DNA of 47,950 nt from Micromonosporaceae bacterium (GCA_009377645.1 WHTQ01000030.1:1-47950); one strand, 5' to 3'. Numbered from the stretch's first letter, positions 35,777-44,194 are shown. The notes: generated by a model from the letters alone, not told the origin. Translations and numbers: made by a program.

Positions 35777-37615
35777 CTACGGCGCCACCTCGCCGATCTT
35801 CTCCGCGCCCAGGCTCCGCTGGAGCAGCTCCAACGCCTGCTGCTCGCCGGAAGCCGGGGCGGTCCGCGGGTCTGCGACCTCGTCAACCCCGTCGACCTCG
35901 TCCCGCCCGGCGCCGGCGGGGATGCCACCCGGGAGGGCGGGCTCGGGCCAGTCCCCGGCCTCGCGCCCGGCCCCGGTGGCGGCACTGGCGGCGGGTCGGG
36001 AGCCGGCCGGCTCGCCACCGCCCGGGTCAGCCGGTCGGGCGGCGTCGCGCGCCTCGCAGCGCACCTGCCAGGAGCCACCCAGCACCTCGTGCACCGCGTC
36101 CAGCAGCGGCTGCGGCGCGCTGGCGAGCATCGTCGCGTGCACCGTGTGCTGGAACAGCAGCACGATCGTGGAGCCGTCCACCTCTCGTACGCTGGCCTCC
36201 CGGATTACCGCCGCGGCGCGCTTGCTGCGCCTGCTGACGGTGGCCACGATCTCGTCCCAGACCCGCCGGACCGCCACCGCGTCCAGGGTCGGTGCGGCCC
36301 CGTCCGCCGGCGGGGCGGCCGGTTCCGGATCGGGGGCCGTCGCGGGGGCCGGGGGTTCGGCGGCCTCGGGTTGCGGGGCGGGGGCCGGGGGTTCGGCGGC
36401 CTCGGAGGGCGGCGGGGCGGGGGGCGCCGAGGCGGGGGGCGGCGCGGCATCGGCGGCACCGAGCCGGCGCTCCATCCGCTCCAGCCGCTGCAGCACCGCC
36501 CCACTGGCGTCGTCCGCGCCGGGCAGCAGCATCCGGGCACAGATCAGCTCCAGCAGCAGCCGCGGCGACGCGGTGCCGCGCATCTCGACCAGCCCGTCGT
36601 GGACGAGGTCGGCGCAGCGGGACAGCGTGGCCAGCCCGAACTGGGAGGCGTGCACCGCCATCCGGTCCAGCTGGTCGGCGGGCACGTCCAGCAGGCCCTT
36701 GGCCGCCGCGTCCGGCACCTGCTGGAGCACGATCAGGTCCCGGAGCCGCTCCAGCAGGTCGGCGGCGAACCGGCGGGCGTCGTGCCCGGCCTCGGCGACC
36801 CGGTCGATGGTCCCGAACGCCGCCGCACCGTCCCCGGCGGCGAGCGCGTCGCACAGCTCGTCCAGCAGCGCCGCGTCGGTCACCCCGAGCAGCGCCACCG
36901 CCCGCGCATACCCCACCCCGTCCGGGCCGGAGCCGGCGATCAGCTGGTCGAGCACCGACAGGCTGTCCCGCACCGAGCCGCCGCCAGCCCGGACCACCAG
37001 CGGGAACACCGCCGGCTCCACCGACACATCCTCGGCGGCGCACAGCCGCTCCAGGTACGGACGGAGCACGCCGGGCGGGACCAGCCGGAACGGGTAGTGG
37101 TGGGTCCGCGACTTGATGGTCGGCAGCACCTTCTCCGGCTCGGTGGTCGCGAACACGAACGTCACGAACTCGGGCGGCTCCTCGACCAGCTTCAGCAGCG
37201 CGTTGAAGCCGGCCGAGGAGACCATGTGGGCCTCGTCGATGACGTAGATCTTGAACCGCCCGGCCAGCGGCGTGAAGAACGCCCGCTCCCGCAGGTCCCG
37301 GGCGTCGTCCACCCCGCCGTGCGAGGCCGCGTCGATCTCGATCACGTCGATCGAGCCGGAACCGTCGGTGCCCAGCGCCCGGCAGGAGTCGCACTCACCG
37401 CACGGGTCCGGGGTGGGCCCGCGCTCGCAGTTCAGCGACCGGGCCAAAATCCGGGCCGAGGAGGTCTTGCCGGTCCCGCGAGGACCGGAGAACAGGTACG
37501 CATGGTGCAGCCGGCCCGCCCGCAGCGCCTGGCTGAGCGGCTCGGTGACGTGCTCCTGCCCGATGACCTCTGCGAAGGTCCGGGGCCGATACTTCCGGTA
37601 CAGCGCCAGCGCCAC
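35777..37615 (-). CDS. dnaX: DNA polymerase III subunit gamma/tau
   Basis: The product has 612 residues from the GTG at 37615 (VALALYRKYRPRTFAEVIGQ), preceded by GGAGG. Walker A is GPRGTGKTSSARILARSL. The zinc cysteines lie in the CERGPTPDPCGECDSC cluster, Walker B is VIDEAHM, and sensor 1 lies in FATTEPEKVLPTIKSRT. These build the clamp-loader ATPase. Residues of about 370-440 are an Ala/Pro-rich linker, encoded by repetitive GGCGGCC-type sequence. The tau-like C-terminus follows. No A- or T-rich slippery site is seen, so a separate gamma form is not evident. Confidence 0.97.
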   Translation of the reverse strand: MALALYRKYRPRTFAEVIGQEHVTEPLSQALRAGRLHHAYLFSGPRGTGKTSSARILARSLNCERGPTPDPCGECDSCRALGTDGSGSIDVIEIDAASHGGVDDARDLRERAFFTPLAGRFKIYVIDEAHMVSSAGFNALLKLVEEPPEFVTFVFATTEPEKVLPTIKSRTHHYPFRLVPPGVLRPYLERLCAAEDVSVEPAVFPLVVRAGGGSVRDSLSVLDQLIAGSGPDGVGYARAVALLGVTDAALLDELCDALAAGDGAAAFGTIDRVAEAGHDARRFAADLLERLRDLIVLQQVPDAAAKGLLDVPADQLDRMAVHASQFGLATLSRCADLVHDGLVEMRGTASPRLLLELICARMLLPGADDASGAVLQRLERMERRLGAADAAPPPASAPPAPPPSEAAEPPAPAPQPEAAEPPAPATAPDPEPAAPPADGAAPTLDAVAVRRVWDEIVATVSRRSKRAAAVIREASVREVDGSTIVLLFQHTVHATMLASAPQPLLDAVHEVLGGSWQVRCEARDAARPADPGGGEPAGSRPAASAATGAGREAGDWPEPALPGGIPAGAGRDEVDGVDEVADPRTAPASGEQQALELLQRSLGAEKIGEVAP

Positions 37616-37687
37616 GGTGCCTCCACCTCCTCCGCCGGCCACCGTACCCCCGGCGGCCGACCCCCGCCCGCCCGGCGGCGGGGACGC

Positions 37688-37782
37688 AGAGACCCCTCGC
37701 GCACCCGACAGAGCCCGCTTATCCTTGCTGCCTTCCGGCCCTGGGGAGGTTCACAGGGTGACGCCGCGCGAGGGGCGAGCCC
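37688..37782 (-). ncRNA. ffs: Bacterial small SRP RNA (4.5S/ffs)
   Basis: On the minus strand the conserved SRP domain IV is exact: TGTGAACCTCCCCAGGGCC, then GGAAGGCAGCAAGGATAAGC. Outer strands GCGCGAGGGGC and GCCCCTCGCGC-like sequences (37691-37702 with 37767-37778) close the molecule. The RNA binds Ffh and targets membrane proteins. TAGAGT at 37785-37790 (minus strand) is a good -10. Placement upstream of dnaX is usual in actinobacteria. The ends are accurate to a few bases. Confidence 0.93.
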
Positions 37783-37820
37783 CTACTCTACCCCGGACGG
37801 CCTGACGTATCCTGGCCGGC

Positions 37821-37905
37821 GGAGGATTCGCCTAGCGGCCTAGGGCGCACGCTTGGAAAGCGTGTTGGGGGCAACCCCTCACGAGTTCGAATCTCGTATC
37901 CTCCG
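37821..37905 (+). tRNA. tRNA-Ser (anticodon GGA)
   Basis: The acceptor GGAGGAT pairs with ATCCTCC. The anticodon loop is TTGGAAA in an ACGC..GCGT-type stem. The long class II variable arm (TTGGGGGCAACCCCTC) and T arm ACGAG/CTCGT are clear. The discriminator is G. CCA is not encoded. Confidence 0.95.
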
Positions 37906-37928
37906 CGCAGGCACCCACGGTCGTGCGG

Positions 37929-38444
37929 TCAGGCTGCGAAGCGGTAGCGGGTCTGGCTGTACGGCTCACCCTTGCCGAACGAGAGCACCTTGGTCGGTGC
38001 CACGCCGAAGACCAGCGGCGCGGTGCCGCCGTCCGGGTCGCGAAACCCGCCGTCGGCGACGTCGAAGCGCCAGTCGAGCTTCGACTCCCAGAGCGCGGCC
38101 AGCCGCCGGAGCAGCGGCTCGTCGGTCACCCGGACCGCGTCGCCCTCGACCACGACGTCCAGGCCGGACCGGAACTCGTTGGTGCCGGTGGTGAGGATGC
38201 AGTGAGGGTTGGACTCCAGGTTCTTCGCCTTCTGCTCACCGGCGCCGGTGCAGAAGTGCAGGGCGCCGTCGAGCCAGATCGCCGGAAGCGGGGTCACGTG
38301 CGGTCGCCCGTCCCGGCGGACGGTCGAGAGCCAGAACATCTCCGATGACGACAGCACCTCGGACACCTCTGCCCACGGCCGGGCGGTAGCACCGGGCTCG
38401 CTGAACCCCTCGTGCAGCGTCGGGGTTGGTTCGGTCTCGGGCAT
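37929..38444 (-). CDS. Pyridoxamine 5'-phosphate oxidase-fold (PPOX) flavoprotein
   Basis: The product has 171 residues from the ATG at 38444; GGGGGGAG lies eight bases upstream, better than the ATG at 38468. MFWLSTVRRDGRPHVTPLPA, then LHFCTGAGEQKAKNLESNPH is the split-barrel signature that binds FMN or F420. WRFDVADGGFRDPDGG, then VFGVAPTKVLSFGKGE closes the fold. In actinobacteria such proteins reduce or oxidise small molecules with F420 or FMN. The cofactor and substrate are not determined. It stands alone after tRNA-Ser. Confidence 0.85.
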   Translation of the reverse strand: MPETEPTPTLHEGFSEPGATARPWAEVSEVLSSSEMFWLSTVRRDGRPHVTPLPAIWLDGALHFCTGAGEQKAKNLESNPHCILTTGTNEFRSGLDVVVEGDAVRVTDEPLLRRLAALWESKLDWRFDVADGGFRDPDGGTAPLVFGVAPTKVLSFGKGEPYSQTRYRFAA

Positions 38445-38523
38445 CGACGCTCTCCCCCCGCTCGACATCCTCTGCGCTGCTCACATTGTGGCACGGCCGG
38501 GCGGTGCCGGCTGGCGACCGCGG

Positions 38524-38690
38524 CTACCCGAGCGCACGTGCGCGCAGCGCGGCGAGGTCGTCGCCGCTGACACCGGCTGCCGGGGTCCGCTCGATGACCG
38601 GGCCCTCGTCGGGGCGGCCCAGGGTGGCGTACAGCGCCCGCAGTGGCCCGGTAGACAGCTCATGATCTCCCGGTCGACGGCCATCGCGCC
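38524..38690 (-). pseudogene. Unassigned gene tail
   Basis: A minus-strand frame with strongly coding third positions reads ELSTGPLRALYATLGRPDEG, then IERTPAAGVSGDDLAALRAR and ends in TAG at 38524. No start or domain is found upstream. It looks like the C-terminus of a lost gene. The family is unknown. Confidence 0.35.
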
Positions 38691-38739
38691 GTCATCTCAC
38701 CGGCATCCCACCGGCCAGGGGGTGGTTGTCCGGACGCTA

Positions 38740-38843
38740 CCACTCTGCTTCGTCTGTGCGAGCACAGTGGCGGGGCGGGCGGCGGGAGTCCGGCCGCACC
38801 CGAACGGGCCAGCCGGCTGCTCCATCCGTGCGAGCAGAGTGGC
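38740..38843 (+). repeat. Two related hairpins with a shared 16-base direct repeat
   Basis: GTGCGAGCACAGTGGC (38756) and GTGCGAGCAGAGTGGC (38828) differ at one base. Each lies in the 3' part of a hairpin: CCACTCTGCT/AGCACAGTGG with one mismatch, and CTGCTC/GAGCAG. The spacer has no gene. They may be transcript ends or a small palindromic repeat family. Confidence 0.45.
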
Positions 38844-38955
38844 AGCGTCTCCACACACCCACCCCCGGTCGGCACCGGTCCCGGAAGAATGAGCCTTCCC
38901 GGACGTTACCGCCGCGCCGGCCCCAGTGCCCCTACCCTGGGCGGCAGGGGGAGCC

Positions 38956-39486
38956 ATGCAGCTAGCGATGAAGCTTCTGACGACGCTGCTCGCCGGGCTG
39001 ACCGGGCTCGCCGGGTGCACCGGAACGGTCGACCCGGCGCCGGAAGCGGCCTCACCCAGCCACGATCCACACCTGGTCAGCCAGGTCGGGCTGGCAGAGA
39101 TCCGGTTCGGGGACACCCGCGAGGTGCTGGAACGCGACCACGGGCTGATCCAGGAGCCCGGCGACTGCGCCCCCCGGCTGCCCGACCAGCCGGCGGTGTC
39201 TCCGGTGTTCGAGGGCGACCGGCTGGTGCTGCTGTGGGTCGACCCGCCTCTGCACACCCCGGCCGGGCTGGCGGTCGGCTCCCCGGTCGCGGCGGTCCGG
39301 GCAGCCCACCCGGATGCCGAGGACCTACCCGCGCCGGCCGACCCGTTCCAGTTCCATGGCCTGATCGTCACCGTCGACGACCGTGCCTACCTCTTCCTCC
39401 ACGACCAGGAGCTGGTGCAGAAACTGATCATCGGATTCGACCGGCACGCCCGGCTCGTGCATCACGAGCAGTTCGGGGTGTGCTGA
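38956..39486 (+). CDS. Small lipoprotein, function unknown
   Basis: The product has 176 residues from the ATG at 38956; the ATG at 38968 (MKLLTTLLAGLTGLAGC) is a possible start. GGGGGAG lies close upstream of the first. The lipobox is LAGC. The mature part shows VGLAEIRFGDTREVLERDHG, GDCAPRLPDQPAVSPVFEGD and LAVGSPVAAVRAAHPDAEDL. This pattern of a GDT/GS strand-turn repeated about 80 residues apart resembles duplicated SmpA/OmlA- or BLIP-like small domains. That fold link is tentative. TACCCT at 38933 is a candidate -10. Confidence 0.75.
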   Translation: MQLAMKLLTTLLAGLTGLAGCTGTVDPAPEAASPSHDPHLVSQVGLAEIRFGDTREVLERDHGLIQEPGDCAPRLPDQPAVSPVFEGDRLVLLWVDPPLHTPAGLAVGSPVAAVRAAHPDAEDLPAPADPFQFHGLIVTVDDRAYLFLHDQELVQKLIIGFDRHARLVHHEQFGVC

Positions 39487-39525
39487 ACCGGCGCACCGGG
39501 CCCCGAGGCGCCGGGTCAGCCACGG

Positions 39526-39612
39526 CGGTGGCGGCGGGATTCGAACCCGCGGAGGGCGTGAACCCTCACGCGCTTTCGAGGCGCGCTCCTTCGGCCACTC
39601 GGACACACCACC
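39526..39612 (-). tRNA. tRNA-Ser (anticodon CGA)
   Basis: The acceptor GGTGGTG pairs with CGCCACC (one G-U). The anticodon loop is CTCGAAA between GCGCG-type stems. The class II variable arm and the T arm GCGGG/CCCGC with TTCGAAT are complete. The discriminator is G. CCA is not encoded. Confidence 0.95.
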
Positions 39613-39701
39613 GCCGGCCAGGGTACCGGAACCGGCCGGCCGGCCATGGCACCGGCCGGGCGGGGGCACCGCCGGAGCCCCGCCTGGCATGATCGGGCGC
39701 C

Positions 39702-40427
39702 ATGAGTACCCACATCGGCGCCGAGCCGGGCCAGATCGCACCCCGGGTCCTGCTCCCGGGCGACCCGCTACGGGCGAGGTGGATCGCCGAGACGTACCTG
39801 GACGACCCCACCTGCTACTCGACGGTCCGGAACATGCTCGGCTTCACCGGCCGCTACCAGGGGGTCGAGGTCTCGGTCCAGGGCACCGGCATGGGGATGC
39901 CGTCCGCAGCCATCTACGCCCACGAGCTGATCACCGAGTACGCGGTCCGGACCCTGATCCGGGTCGGCTCCTGCGGTGCGCTGACCGAGTCCCTGCGGCT
40001 GCAGGATGTGATCGCCGCGATCGGCGCCTCGACCGACTCGGCGATGAACCGGATCCGGTTCGACGGGCTGGTCGACTACGCCCCGGTGGCCGACTTCCGG
40101 CTGCTGCGGGACGTCGTGGACGCCGCCGCCGGCCGCGGCGTCGAGCTGCGGGTCGGTCCGGTCCTGGCCTCGGACGCGTTCTACCACGCGCGGCCGGACC
40201 TCTACGGCGCGCTGGCCGAGCATGGCGTGCTCGCGGTGGAGATGGAGACCGCGGCGCTCTACACCGTGGCCGCCCAGCACGGCGCCCGGGCGGTGACCAT
40301 CCTCACGGTCAGCGACGTCATCCCGACCGGCGAACGGCTCGACGCCGAGGATCGGGAGCGCAGCTTCTCCCGGATGGCCGAGATCGCCCTGGACACCGCC
40401 GCCCGAACCGGTCCGGCCGATGAGTGA
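39702..40427 (+). CDS. deoD: Purine nucleoside phosphorylase (DeoD type)
   Basis: The product has 241 residues, the hexameric NP-II length. PRVLLPGDPLRARWIAETYL opens with the phosphate-binding GDP loop. GTGMGMPSAAIYAHEL and IRVGSCGALTESLRLQDV follow. VLAVEMETAALYTVAAQH carries the ribose-binding MEME-type glutamates. TVSDVI has the catalytic aspartate. It splits purine nucleosides with phosphate in salvage. CATGAT lies eight bases before the ATG. The end overlaps the next gene by eight bases. Confidence 0.95.
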   Translation: MSTHIGAEPGQIAPRVLLPGDPLRARWIAETYLDDPTCYSTVRNMLGFTGRYQGVEVSVQGTGMGMPSAAIYAHELITEYAVRTLIRVGSCGALTESLRLQDVIAAIGASTDSAMNRIRFDGLVDYAPVADFRLLRDVVDAAAGRGVELRVGPVLASDAFYHARPDLYGALAEHGVLAVEMETAALYTVAAQHGARAVTILTVSDVIPTGERLDAEDRERSFSRMAEIALDTAARTGPADE

Positions 40428-41169
40428 GCCGGTCGACCTGTCACCGGTCCGGTTCGCCGAGCTGGTCGCGCCGGCCGTCTCCCGTACCTTCGTGGCCGGG
40501 ATGCGGGCCGGCGGCACCGAGGGGCGGGACCTGGTCACCTCGTACGGTGGCGCCTCGGTCGGCTACCTTATCGACCTGCGCAACCCGCTGGCGGCCGGTC
40601 GCCGGCTCACCCCGGCCGACCTGGCCGCGGTCTACCGCTACCGGAACCCGGATGAGGTACGCGCGACGGTGCGGGGCGGTGTCGCGGACGGGCTGCTGGC
40701 GGAGGGGCCAGACGGCGCGGTCGCCGCCGGCGACCGGGGCCAGGAGTTCCTGCGGGACCTGTTCGCGCTGCACGGCCGGGTGCTCACCGAGCGGTGGCGG
40801 CCGCAGTCCTGGCCGGTCGACCGGCTCAACCAGGTCCTGACCCGGGTGCTGGCCGCCGCCGAGGAGACCGCCGGCGCGGCCTGGGCGGTGCAGGCGCCGC
40901 CGTACGAGCCGGCGGACGCCCCGCCCGGCGTACTGCTGCTGAACCGCCTCTCCACCCTGCGCTACCACCGGGCGGATGCGCACGCGGCCGCCTGGCAAGC
41001 GGCCGGGCTGACCGCGGCCGAGATGGTGGCGATGCCGTGGGGCACCGACTGGAGCCCGCAGCGGCGAGCGGTCGAGCAGGCGACGAACCAGCGCGCCGCC
41101 GCCCCGTTCGCGGTGCTGACCGCCGAGGAGCGGCTGACGCTGCTGGCCGACCTGGCGGCGCTCCCCTGA
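40420..41169 (+). CDS. Conserved actinobacterial protein, winged-helix-like, unknown
   Basis: The product has 249 residues from an ATG that overlaps deoD. An all-helical N-terminal part (RNPLAAGRRLTPADLAAVYR) is followed by RNPDEVRATVRGGVADGLLA, which reads like a winged helix with its wing at EGPDGAVAAG. A second helical half (PGVLLLNRLSTLRYHRADAH ... AWQAAGLTAAEMVAMPWGTD) repeats the layout. I do not recognise an enzyme motif. It is coupled to deoD and precedes the nucleotidyltransferase by 24 bases. Confidence 0.65.
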   Translation: MSEPVDLSPVRFAELVAPAVSRTFVAGMRAGGTEGRDLVTSYGGASVGYLIDLRNPLAAGRRLTPADLAAVYRYRNPDEVRATVRGGVADGLLAEGPDGAVAAGDRGQEFLRDLFALHGRVLTERWRPQSWPVDRLNQVLTRVLAAAEETAGAAWAVQAPPYEPADAPPGVLLLNRLSTLRYHRADAHAAAWQAAGLTAAEMVAMPWGTDWSPQRRAVEQATNQRAAAPFAVLTAEERLTLLADLAALP

Positions 41170-41193
41170 CCGGGGGCGGGATATCGTCGCCTG

Positions 41194-41997
41194 ATGATCG
41201 GACTGGTGCTGGCGGCCGGCGCCGGGCGCCGGCTGCGCCCCGACACCGACGCGCTGCCCAAGGCGCTGCTGCCGGTGCACGGACCGACCACGATCCTGGA
41301 CATCGCGCTGCGGAACCTGGCCCAGGTCGGGGTGACCGAGGTGGCGGTGGTGGTCGGGTACGCGGCCGACGCGATCCGGCGACAGCAGGCGACGCTGCAG
41401 CGGCGGCACCAGGTGACCCTGACGCTGATCCCGAACGACCGGGCCGAGGAGTGGAACAACGCCTACTCGTTGTGGCTGGCCCGGGAGCTTTTCGCCGCCG
41501 GAGTGCTGCTGCTCAACGGCGACACGGTGCACCCGGTGAGCGTGGAGCAGACGCTGCTGCGCCAGCGCGGACCGGAGCTGTTGCTGGCGGTCGACACCGG
41601 CAAGCCGCTGGCCGACGAGGAGATGAAGGTGCGGTTCGATCGGACCGGCCAGCTCACGCACATCCACAAGGGACTGGAGCCGGAGACTGCCCACGGGGAG
41701 TACATCGGGGCGGCGCTGATCGAGCCGGCGGCGGCCATCGGGCTGGCCGAGGCGCTGGCGGCGACCTGGCGGCGCGACCCGGGACTGTACTACGAGGACG
41801 GCTTCCAGGCGTACGCGGACCGGGGCGGGCGGGTGCGGGGCGCCCCGATCGGGGCGGTCGACTGGGTGGAGGTCGATGATCACGCCGACCTGGCCCGGGC
41901 CCGGGCCATCCTCGCGAGGGCCGTCAGCGAGGCGGAGCGCAGCGGAGCCGAGCGGCCAAGCGGCCCGAGCGGAAGTCACAGCGCATGCCGCTGCTGA
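41194..41997 (+). CDS. LicC-like sugar/polyol-phosphate nucleotidyltransferase
   Basis: The product has 267 residues. The activation loop is GLVLAAGAGRRLRPDTDALP followed by KALLPV (catalytic Arg and Lys). LLNGDTVHP carries the metal Asp. VDWVEVDDHADLARARAI is the usual closing motif of CTP/phosphocholine-type transferases. These enzymes couple CTP (or UTP/GTP) to a polyol or choline phosphate. The hydrophilic tail after residue 245 is probably disordered. TATCGT lies six bases before the ATG: leaderless start of a unit. The gene overlaps the next by 13 bases. Confidence 0.85.
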   Translation: MIGLVLAAGAGRRLRPDTDALPKALLPVHGPTTILDIALRNLAQVGVTEVAVVVGYAADAIRRQQATLQRRHQVTLTLIPNDRAEEWNNAYSLWLARELFAAGVLLLNGDTVHPVSVEQTLLRQRGPELLLAVDTGKPLADEEMKVRFDRTGQLTHIHKGLEPETAHGEYIGAALIEPAAAIGLAEALAATWRRDPGLYYEDGFQAYADRGGRVRGAPIGAVDWVEVDDHADLARARAILARAVSEAERSGAERPSGPSGSHSACRC

Positions 41998-43076
41998 CCC
42001 GCACGGTGAACACGCCGCTGGTGATCGAGGTGCGCCGCGGGGCGGTGGCCGAGCTGGGGACGATCCTGGCGGACCGGCGGATCTCGGCCGGCGGGGACGT
42101 AGCGGTGGTGGTCGGCCCGGGGCAGGGCGAGCGGCTGGCCGAGCTGGTCCGGCCGCAGCTCGGGGCGGCCGACCTGTTCCCGGTCGCCGGCGGAACCCTG
42201 GACGCGGCCCAGGAGCTGGGGGCGAAGCTGCGGCAGCGCTCCTACGACGCGGTGGTCGGGATCGGCGGCGGGAAGACATTGGACACTGCTAAGTGGGCAG
42301 CTTCCCGCTACGGCATCCCGATGGTCAGCGTCGCCACCAGCCTGGCCCACGACGGCCTCGCCTCCCCGGTCGCCTCACTGGACCACGAGGGCGGGAACGG
42401 CTCGTACGGCGTCCAGATCCCGATCGCGGTGGTGGTCGACCTGGAGCTCGTCGCCAGCTGCCCGGACGGGCAGAACCGGGGCGGGATCGGCGACGCGGTC
42501 AGCAACCTGTCCGCCTGCGCCGACTGGGAGCTGGCCCACACGGTACGCGGGGAGCAATTGGACGGGCTGGCGGTGGCACTGGCCCGGACCGGAGCCGAGG
42601 CGCTGCTGCACCATCCCGGCAGCCTGTCCGACGACGGCCTGCTCGGCGCACTCGCGGAGGCGCTGATCCTGGGCGGGATCGCGATGTCGGTGTGCGGGTC
42701 GTCCCGGCCCTGCTCGGGCGGCTGCCACGAGATCTCGCACGCGCTGGACGCCCGGCACCCGGGGTTGGCCAGCCACGGCGAGCAGGTCGGCATCGGGGCG
42801 CTGTTCTGCACCTGGTTGCGCGGTGAGGAGGCCCATCCCCGGTTCGCGGCGATGGCGGCCTGCCTGTCCCGGCACGGCCTGCCGGTCCGGCCGGCCGACC
42901 TGCCGCTGACCGACGCCGAGTTCGCGGCGGCGGTGGCGCATGCCCCGCGGACCCGCCCGGACCGGTACACCATCCTGGAGCACCTCGACCTGAGCCCGGC
43001 GGAGCTGGCCGGTCGGGTGGCAGACTACGGCGATGCACTCGACCGACTCCAGCTCCCAGGCGGACCGGCCGGCTAG
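41985..43076 (+). CDS. Glycerol-1-phosphate-dehydrogenase-like (AraM/EgsA) enzyme
   Basis: The product has 363 residues. The NAD(P)-binding stretch VVGIGGGKTLDTAKWAASRY lies near 91-110. Metal ligands of the DHQS-like family are Asp123 (in TSLAHDGLASP), His252 (CHEISHALD) and His264 (ASHGEQVG). These features and the length fit sn-glycerol-1-phosphate dehydrogenases, which reduce DHAP to G1P; a related alcohol dehydrogenase is the alternative. The 5' end overlaps the nucleotidyltransferase, and the 3' end overlaps the CDP-alcohol enzyme by 44 bases, so the three are tightly coupled. Confidence 0.85.
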   Translation: MPLLTRTVNTPLVIEVRRGAVAELGTILADRRISAGGDVAVVVGPGQGERLAELVRPQLGAADLFPVAGGTLDAAQELGAKLRQRSYDAVVGIGGGKTLDTAKWAASRYGIPMVSVATSLAHDGLASPVASLDHEGGNGSYGVQIPIAVVVDLELVASCPDGQNRGGIGDAVSNLSACADWELAHTVRGEQLDGLAVALARTGAEALLHHPGSLSDDGLLGALAEALILGGIAMSVCGSSRPCSGGCHEISHALDARHPGLASHGEQVGIGALFCTWLRGEEAHPRFAAMAACLSRHGLPVRPADLPLTDAEFAAAVAHAPRTRPDRYTILEHLDLSPAELAGRVADYGDALDRLQLPGGPAG

Positions 43077-43767
43077 GCTGGTCGACTTCTACGCCGTCAA
43101 CAAGGGCGGCGGGCTGTTCAGCGAGGCGACCGGACAGTGGCTCGGCGCGGCCCTGGCCGCCACCGGGCGCCGGCTCGGGCTGGCCCCGACCGTGCTGACC
43201 CTGGTGAACCTGGCGATCGGGCTGGCGACCTCGGTCACCGTGGTGGCGCTGGCGGCACCGGTGGCGGACGGCACCGTGCCGGCCTGGCCGGTCGGGCTGG
43301 TCGCGCTGGTCGGCTGGCAGCTCGCGTACGGGTTCGACTGCGCCGACGGCCAGCTGGCCCGGGTCACCGGCCAGACCAGCACCGCCGGTGCCCGTACCGA
43401 CATCCTGTCCGATGTGGCCTCCCAGATCGCCCTGGTGGCCGCCCTGTCGACGGTCACTCTCGCGCAGCAGCCGGACACTCCGACCTGGCTGCCGGCGGCA
43501 TTCGCCGGAACCTGGATGGTCAACCTGGTTACCTCCGCGCTGCAGTCCGGCCCGACCGCGACCAGCATGGTCCCGTCCCGCTCCCGCCCGGTCCGGATCG
43601 CCAAGCTGATCCGCGACCCGGGCGCGCTGTTCTTCGTCGCCGGCCTGATCCTGCTGTTCGCCCCGGCCGGGATGGTCTGGTTCGTGGCCGCGTTCACGGT
43701 CGTCAACGGCGGCTTCCTGCTCGCCTCGATCGCCTTCTCCGCCCGCACCGCCCTCCGCCAGTCGTAG
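43033..43767 (+). CDS. CDP-alcohol phosphotransferase
   Basis: The product has 244 residues with six membrane spans. The signature DCADGQLARVTGQTSTAGAR continues to TDILSD (residues 102-127). It matches D-x2-D-G-x2-A-R-x8-G-x3-D-x3-D exactly, with all four aspartates. Such enzymes displace CMP from a CDP-alcohol to form a phosphodiester with a lipid or inositol acceptor. It starts within the previous gene, so it likely uses that pathway's product. The start used (ATG 43033) overlaps by 44 bases; no later start fits better. Confidence 0.9.
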   Translation: MHSTDSSSQADRPARLVDFYAVNKGGGLFSEATGQWLGAALAATGRRLGLAPTVLTLVNLAIGLATSVTVVALAAPVADGTVPAWPVGLVALVGWQLAYGFDCADGQLARVTGQTSTAGARTDILSDVASQIALVAALSTVTLAQQPDTPTWLPAAFAGTWMVNLVTSALQSGPTATSMVPSRSRPVRIAKLIRDPGALFFVAGLILLFAPAGMVWFVAAFTVVNGGFLLASIAFSARTALRQS

Positions 43768-43774
43768 ACCCGGC

Positions 43775-44194
43775 TCACGGCCGCCGGCCGCCCACCCGCT
43801 CAGCGGTCAGCTCGGTGACGGAGGCGATGATGTCGTAGTCGCGGTCGTGATGCAGCACGGTGGCTCGGTAGGTCAGTGCGAACGCGGCGACCAGCACGTC
43901 GAACGAGCCGGCCGCCCGGTGCTGTCCGGCGACAGCGAGGGCGGCTTGGACCTCGCGGGCGCGGGTCGCCACTTCCGGGGTGTGGGGTAGCTCAACCAGG
44001 AACTCGCGGCGCTGCGCCATGATCAGCTGATGATCGGTCGGGGAGGTGGCCGAGAACCCCGCCTCCAGGTCGAGCGGAACGCACGTAGCGAGCAGCCCGG
44101 CCTCCATCAGCCGCGTCAGCCAGCCGGCCAGGTGCGCTTCCTTGCGAGCGGCCGCGGTCGCGGAAGTGTCGGCCAGGAAGAGCCCGGCGATCAA
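43775..44194 (-). CDS. vapC: VapC-family PIN-domain toxin
   Basis: The product has 139 residues from a TTG at 44194, overlapping the antitoxin TGA (TTGA). FLADTSA near the start holds the first acidic site. HRAAGSFDVLVAAFALTYRA carries the second (D in FDVLVAA), and VLHHDRDYDIIASV the third and fourth. PIN-domain VapC toxins cleave initiator tRNA or rRNA. The gene ends only eight bases from the stop of the convergent CDP-alcohol gene. Confidence 0.9.
   Translation of the reverse strand: MIAGLFLADTSATAAARKEAHLAGWLTRLMEAGLLATCVPLDLEAGFSATSPTDHQLIMAQRREFLVELPHTPEVATRAREVQAALAVAGQHRAAGSFDVLVAAFALTYRATVLHHDRDYDIIASVTELTAERVGGRRP

Noticed and set aside
36290-36450. CRISPR-like repeats in dnaX
   Set aside because: The repeated GGGGGCCGGGGGTTCGGCGGCCTC units are in frame and encode the Ala/Pro linker of gamma/tau; there are no spacers.
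35477-37843. 788-residue plus-strand frame opposite dnaX
   Set aside because: Arg/Gly/His-rich composition and the perfect DnaX motifs on the minus strand show it is a shadow; it also runs over the SRP RNA.
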